NCBI GenBank assembly: GCA_948787875.1 | Contig: CAQFKO010000030.1 | Location: 1 to 16,255, forward strand | Direction: 5' to 3' | Source: an uncultured Eubacteriales bacterium | Lineage (GTDB): Bacteria; Bacillota; Clostridia; Christensenellales; UBA1242 | Length of the DNA: 16,255 bases | Shown: piece by piece, positions 13,601 through 16,255 of the stretch | Numbering within the stretch: the stretch's first letter is position 1 | How the letters are laid out: every line of letters begins with the position of its first letter | Program-made: the position numbers and the translations under genes | The notes under the pieces: generated by a model | What the model was told of the DNA's origin: nothing | Seen by the model: the letters and a program-made list of their open reading frames with translations, nothing else | Database searches by the model: none

Positions 13601-16255
13601 GGAAAACAATATCATGAGTTGGCTAGTTATGAATTATCGGGATTAACGGGTACTACATATTACAGCCGATATAGTGGTAGTGTTTATGGCTCAAATTCAA
13701 CAACAAATTCTTCGCTAACTGCTGCAAATTCCTTTTATTTTGGACTTTTGCCAACAAGTGTCAGCCTTATAACTATAAAAGCAAATTGGAAATATGCCTC
13801 TTATCGCATATCATTATCTAGCGATGAGTTACATCAACAATATATAACTCAACAATATAATACATCTTGGTCGCCGACGGCAGTATCAGTCCCAACAAAA
13901 ACAGGTTATAATTTTAATGGTTATTTTACATCAAGAAACGGTGCAGGAACAAAAATTATTGATAGCAACGGCTCTATTGTTGTGGGTAATACATTTTTTT
14001 CAAGTGATTCAACTATATATGCTTATTGGACACCAAGACAATTAACTTTAACGCTTTATAATGACGGAAATACATATGATACTCTTACTTTAACTTATAA
14101 CACAAGCTGGTCAAAAACATCAGTAAGTGTTCCTACCAAAACAGGTTATACCTTTGATGGTTTTTACACCTCCGCAGGTGGAGGCGGAACCAAAATTGTT
14201 AATAGCTCTGGAACTGTGGTTGCCAGCAAAACGGCAATATCAGATAACGCAAGCGCCTATGCCAATTGGATAATTAATACATATAGCATTGAATTTAGTG
14301 TCGATGTTTCAAATTTAAATATGTATCAATTGACCGCTGAATATAATGAAAATATAAAAATTGAATTTCCAAAAACTAGAACAGGTTATGTTTTTACAGG
14401 TTGGCGAATAATTGGAATGGACAACTCAACTCATACTTATGGTTCTTCAACAACAACTGCGAATACGCTTACTGATATAAAAGCAACAAGTTTTAAAAAT
14501 TTGAGAATTACTGACGGAGTTGTTCGCTTTGAGGCATGTTGGAGACCTGCTACTTATAATATTTCTTATAATCTTTATGGTGGGGTAAGCGGTGGAACTC
14601 AGCCAACTTCACAAACGTATAATTCAGGAAATTACGGATTTATGCGTAATTCGGCAGGCTATTATGAAAGTCAAAATTTTGGTGTGAATAGCTCTTACGC
14701 GTTAATGAAATTTACTTTTAATACAACTGCATCAAATCAAGTTATATCATTTGATTTGATAAATTATGCAGAATCAAATTATGACTTTGCATTGTTCAGT
14801 AATTTAGATTCTACGCTTCTTTTTTCAAGTGCTGCTGATACTTCTAATGTTTATAAATCATATAAGGGATTATCTTCCCATGAGGTACAAACTTTAACAT
14901 ACACTGTGGAACGAGCTGGAACTCATTCTATATATGTTAAATACAGAAAAGACGTATCTCAATCAAGTAATTATGATTCATTACAAGTTAAAATAAAAGG
15001 ACTATCTTCTTATTCTGTTGATGCGCAGTGTAGTCAATATTTTAGGGTTACACATCCATCAAGAACGGGATACGCTTTTGCGAGCTGGGTTATAACGGGT
15101 GGCACGACTGACTATATAACTAAGAATACTTCATTTAAAAACCTTGCTTCAACAGATGGAGAAACTGTTACTTTTTCTGCTCAATGGACTCCAAATAATT
15201 ATACTATTACATTGAATAGCATGGGGTCAACTTATGGTTCTATAAAAGAAACATATAACACAAGTTGGTCGCCAACTTCAATTACTATTCCTACAAGAAC
15301 GGGTGGCTATCGATTTGCGGGCTTCTATACCGATCCACTTGGAGCGGGAACACAAGTTATAAATTCGTCGGGTACAGTTGTTGCAAGTCCGTCTTTGTTT
15401 ATAAATGACACAACAATTTTTGCTCATTGGATTGATAATAAGCCCCCAGATGTAAATAGATATACCTTTGTACAAGACGGAAATAGCGGATATTATATTT
15501 ATGTTGATGTAACGGATAATGTTGCGGTAACAAAAGTGGCATTCCCATCATGGACGGTTTTGAATGGACAAGATGACTTGATGTCTGATTGGGCAAATAA
15601 TGCACTTGGTGAATATAAAAATAGTTGGGAAATTGATGGAAGAACTTATAATTTCCGATATTATGTTGCTGTATCAACTCATAATAATGAATATGGACCA
15701 TATACAAATCATTTATATGCGTATGATGCAGCAGGAAACAATACTGCAATTTCTATGGGGGATTTCTATTTTAAATTTAATATTTTAATAGACAATCAAG
15801 GTGGCAGTGGTGGAACAACAAGTTTTGTTTTAACCTATGGAAAAGAGGTTTCTTTAACATCAATATCACAACCCACAAAGTTCGGCTATCAATTTGCTGG
15901 AATATATACAAATATCAATGGTGGAGGAGTAAAGGTTGTTGATGAAAATGGAAATTTTGTAAATAATACAACTTTTGCAACATCAGACTCAACAGTTTAT
16001 GTAAGGTGGGTTCCGCAAATCTATAATATTGAATATTTGCTAAACAGTGACGGTGCTTCAACTGTTGGAAGATTTCCTGCCAATGAAACAATAGTTTCTG
16101 GCATCGGATACACTCAATCATTTTATGTTCCAAGTCCGATTAGGGCGGGATATGATTTTGTCGGTTGGGTAATAACAGGAATGTTAGATAGCATTACTCA
16201 CTATTACTATAAAGATAATGTAGAGTATTCATTCAATTCAACAAGCGGAAGATAT
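10604..16255 (+). CDS. Giant surface protein with InlB-type repeats, N-terminal anchor (3' end beyond window)
   Basis: The frame stays open for 1884 codons from ATG to the window edge; I translated every codon and found no stop. An in-frame TAA at 10601-10603 fixes this as the first ATG, with a modest AAAGGG site 10 nt upstream. The N-terminus is KELKKSVK, then a hydrophobic stretch (about 10-30) ending VLGC with Cys28. It is either a lipoprotein signal or a signal anchor, so the chain is outside the membrane. Residues ~31-826 match nothing I know; they are Asn-, Ser- and Phe-rich and probably beta-structured. From ~834 follow InlB/Listeria-Bacteroides-type repeats (typical parts TGYxFxGFYT and YAxW), two of them holding a nested ~120-residue module, and a GBS Bsp-like domain at ~1614-1725. 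Such chains are usual in adhesins and wall-associated proteins of gut Bacillota. No catalytic domain is visible, and the C-terminus is not in view. Confidence 0.9.
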   Translation, partial: MKELKKSVKVIIISVVAVLCALAIVLGCVFGIKPNSSGGNKDALAFMQKRGELFDYLNSSNKQAYILKENDFEEIIQNSGFDFALTKEIKENYIVVKNSDNSNLNVIYYSPKNLQATSLEEKYNYFTLSSKVPVDGNAMSNELFNFTAIDQNNYLYEYERTVSELGFLKRQKVFEIASLKTLNTDSNNSPIYSLVVEIVDNKYVVQFDDNGEPQTFDNVSVELKGNFAFVTYTKNENQDNEIVWIDAVCLNPQTNLSETQTLPNFVSELVVGNLKVYRFAELSKSELGFENQNNGFYVDYHTSVVCVYFVNAKNNVKVLNKEIGKSYNLVATNVGLVIETATEIAENNKNNLSVNNSNSSTKFYNYNYEILNYSNGIVSRLSLDAGYAKATVNCVGEKYFSIFEQKTSDNVLSEFGKVVYFNSELTPLVSFLATSGSDRVLNYDNGNIVTTCGTFKTNGAKAELEQTFGFFDLIEDESANIEFVTKTFSADSFVIVSDVKNSDGHNVFVINKNGNLNQKLYFDSVEEYNNGLYFCKKNGEDFCLNTKNNSLLTISSDYFVGGYYFSYNNNENIKSWTMSDIDGNVVESSVEISLSEGENGYIFSLSKLDQEGNSFDKQTYLIFDKNAVVTFGQTTIEDSYLLSTQGKVSENFFNVKNNHKISTYSAPYSYSLEVYLATGSNADYLQMKGSGFYFDAVGLFGYENNADYNLSNYAQDSANRFATITVQFDSDSINYVYDSEQTYSYSSSKSKISVAVSNVKEGFQFIGFYFLYHYQNYSPGNHFASMCYTTSTSLTSNAYASDSFNCMVEGGISIPTSIAIVFRTVTTSISFVPVKFDTNGGSYNKINYMTNITSYGSYPFQLNSNGYYQSTNNGVNSSYSLCRIDFYGRAGTSITVECFGTSEYNYDYAILSNLDSSLSSSSTADSSYAKSFKGVNLTSPQTYTYNITTTARHYIYIKYLKDFSQSQGDDSIKFRIREFCAQTDGQSPSLYISSLKTDWGKQYHELASYELSGLTGTTYYSRYSGSVYGSNSTTNSSLTAANSFYFGLLPTSVSLITIKANWKYASYRISLSSDELHQQYITQQYNTSWSPTAVSVPTKTGYNFNGYFTSRNGAGTKIIDSNGSIVVGNTFFSSDSTIYAYWTPRQLTLTLYNDGNTYDTLTLTYNTSWSKTSVSVPTKTGYTFDGFYTSAGGGGTKIVNSSGTVVASKTAISDNASAYANWIINTYSIEFSVDVSNLNMYQLTAEYNENIKIEFPKTRTGYVFTGWRIIGMDNSTHTYGSSTTTANTLTDIKATSFKNLRITDGVVRFEACWRPATYNISYNLYGGVSGGTQPTSQTYNSGNYGFMRNSAGYYESQNFGVNSSYALMKFTFNTTASNQVISFDLINYAESNYDFALFSNLDSTLLFSSAADTSNVYKSYKGLSSHEVQTLTYTVERAGTHSIYVKYRKDVSQSSNYDSLQVKIKGLSSYSVDAQCSQYFRVTHPSRTGYAFASWVITGGTTDYITKNTSFKNLASTDGETVTFSAQWTPNNYTITLNSMGSTYGSIKETYNTSWSPTSITIPTRTGGYRFAGFYTDPLGAGTQVINSSGTVVASPSLFINDTTIFAHWIDNKPPDVNRYTFVQDGNSGYYIYVDVTDNVAVTKVAFPSWTVLNGQDDLMSDWANNALGEYKNSWEIDGRTYNFRYYVAVSTHNNEYGPYTNHLYAYDAAGNNTAISMGDFYFKFNILIDNQGGSGGTTSFVLTYGKEVSLTSISQPTKFGYQFAGIYTNINGGGVKVVDENGNFVNNTTFATSDSTVYVRWVPQIYNIEYLLNSDGASTVGRFPANETIVSGIGYTQSFYVPSPIRAGYDFVGWVITGMLDSITHYYYKDNVEYSFNSTSGRY
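13100..13801 (+). repeat. InlB-type repeat interrupted by nested module (first compound unit)
   Basis: Residues ~833-1066 of the giant protein. A repeat-like opening (VKFDTNGGSYN, 834-844) is followed by the nested module, then a low-complexity Ser/Tyr/Thr stretch, and only at ~1058-1062 by a repeat-like end (TIKANW). The typical TGYxFxGW middle is not evident, so the InlB assignment of this unit is weaker than for the others. Confidence 0.5.
13181..13537 (+). repeat. Nested module, copy 1
   Basis: Residues ~860-978. Key features shared with copy 2 are GYYxSxNxGVNSSY, then NYDxAxxSNLDSxL, then S(Y/F)KG, and HxIYxKYxKDxSQS. By eye the two copies are about 40-45% identical at the protein level with one or two short gaps, but they are diverged in DNA, so the duplication is old. 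Confidence 0.75.
13802..14041 (+). repeat. InlB-type repeat 1
   Basis: Residues ~1067-1146. It contains YNTSWSPTAVSVPTKTGYNF, then NGYFTSRNGAGTKI, and ends TIYAYW, the usual pattern of the Listeria-Bacteroides repeat (a beta-grasp-like fold in InlB). Confidence 0.85.
14042..14278 (+). repeat. InlB-type repeat 2
   Basis: Residues ~1147-1225. It contains YNTSWSKTSVSVPTKTGYTF, then DGFYTSAGGGGTKI, and ends SAYANW. It is the closest relative of the preceding repeat, suggesting a tandem duplication. Confidence 0.85.
14282..14554 (+). repeat. InlB-type repeat 3 (longer variant)
   Basis: Residues ~1227-1317. Opening YSIEFSVDV, middle TRTGYVFTGWRIIG, end VRFEACW. It has an insertion of roughly 15 residues compared with repeats 1 and 2, with a SFKNL segment also found in the next unit. 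Confidence 0.75.
14555..15193 (+). repeat. InlB-type repeat interrupted by nested module (second compound unit)
   Basis: Residues ~1318-1530. It opens YNISYNLYGG, is interrupted by copy 2 of the nested module, resumes with PSRTGYAFASWVITGG and SFKNLAS, and ends VTFSAQW. Here both halves of the host repeat are recognisable. Confidence 0.75.
14639..15001 (+). repeat. Nested module, copy 2
   Basis: Residues ~1346-1466, aligning with copy 1 over the whole length. The segment AGTHSIYVKYRKD resembles the last strands of extracellular beta-sandwich domains; that fold guess is inference only. Confidence 0.75.
15200..15436 (+). repeat. InlB-type repeat 4
   Basis: Residues ~1533-1611. It contains YNTSWSPTSITIPTRTGGYR, then FAGFYTDPLGAGTQVI, and ends TIFAHW. 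It is very like repeats 1 and 2. Confidence 0.85.
15443..15778 (+). other. GBS Bsp-like domain within the giant surface protein
   Basis: Residues ~1614-1725. The order YVDVTDNVAVTKVAFPSW, then NGQDDLMSDWANN, then VSTHNNEYGPYTNHLYAYDAAGN fits the GBS Bsp-like repeat, which typically shows a WS..GQDD..W core, a conserved His and a Gly-Tyr..H.Y ending. This family occurs in streptococcal and clostridial surface and peptidoglycan-associated proteins. The assignment is from memory of the pattern, not from a search. Confidence 0.6.
15779..16018 (+). repeat. InlB-type repeat 5
   Basis: Residues ~1726-1805. Opening FNILIDNQGGSGG, middle PTKFGYQFAGIYTNINGGG, end TVYVRW. Confidence 0.82.
16022..16255 (+). 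repeat. InlB-type repeat 6, cut by window edge
   Basis: Residues ~1807-1884. Opening YNIEYLLNSDGA, middle PIRAGYDFVGWVITG, resembling repeat 3 and the end of the second compound unit. The repeat and the gene continue beyond the window. Confidence 0.78.

Noticed and set aside
11040..16133. Several antisense open frames and one + strand frame within the giant gene
   Set aside because: They are out of frame with a long, domain-bearing gene, encode Gln/His/Tyr-rich low-complexity peptides typical of shadow frames, and lack ribosome binding sites.
16246..16252. CGGAAGA near the right end, resembling the start of a read-through adapter
   Set aside because: Only 7 bases match, the upstream AGAT is absent, and the reading frame continues normally; chance is enough.
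13100..16255. Repeat region as a CRISPR array or DNA-level tandem repeat
   Set aside because: The repetition is at protein level with diverged codons and unit lengths of about 240-700 nt; there are no short identical direct repeats with spacers.

Overview
The window is AT-rich DNA (about one third G+C by eye) with compact operons, AGGAGG-type ribosome binding sites, sigma-A-type promoters and short hairpin-plus-T terminators. The gene families and the dnaG-rpoD-trmK-zinc-ribbon order fit a low-GC Gram-positive bacterium (Bacillota, probably an uncultured host-associated member of the Clostridia). BspA-type leucine-rich repeats and InlB-type repeats fit a gut or rumen organism. That placement is inference, because no rRNA is present. 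Standard bacterial code applies: TGA is used as a stop and Trp is TGG. The first 43 bases are Illumina library adapter, so the left end is an assembly end that interrupts glmM. All genes are on the + strand. I see no tRNA, rRNA, CRISPR array or insertion sequence.

Layout. (1) 44-2518: the 3' part of glmM followed by complete glmS, two steps of UDP-GlcNAc synthesis for the cell wall, closed by a terminator. (2) 2585-5956: a separate transcription unit with a good promoter, encoding two secreted lipoproteins. The first (317 aa) is unrecognised. The second (764 aa) carries one InlB-type repeat and a BspA-type leucine-rich repeat array. It is closed by a terminator. (3) 6121-10485: a macromolecular-synthesis operon of dnaG primase, rpoD housekeeping sigma factor, trmK tRNA methyltransferase and a coiled-coil C4 zinc-ribbon protein, closed by a terminator. 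The NIF3-family gene that often follows trmK is absent. (4) 10488-16255: a promoter with an extended -10 element, then one very large gene that stays open for 1884 codons to the window edge. It encodes a membrane- or lipid-anchored surface protein. About 800 unassigned N-terminal residues are followed by a chain of InlB-type repeats, two copies of a ~120-residue module nested inside InlB-type repeats, and a GBS Bsp-like domain.

The housekeeping units are ordinary. The interesting part is the surface-protein content: three consecutive non-housekeeping genes, all with lipoprotein-like or anchored N-termini, lie between and after conserved operons. The best candidate for something undescribed is the duplicated nested module in the giant protein (about 13181-13537 and 14639-15001).
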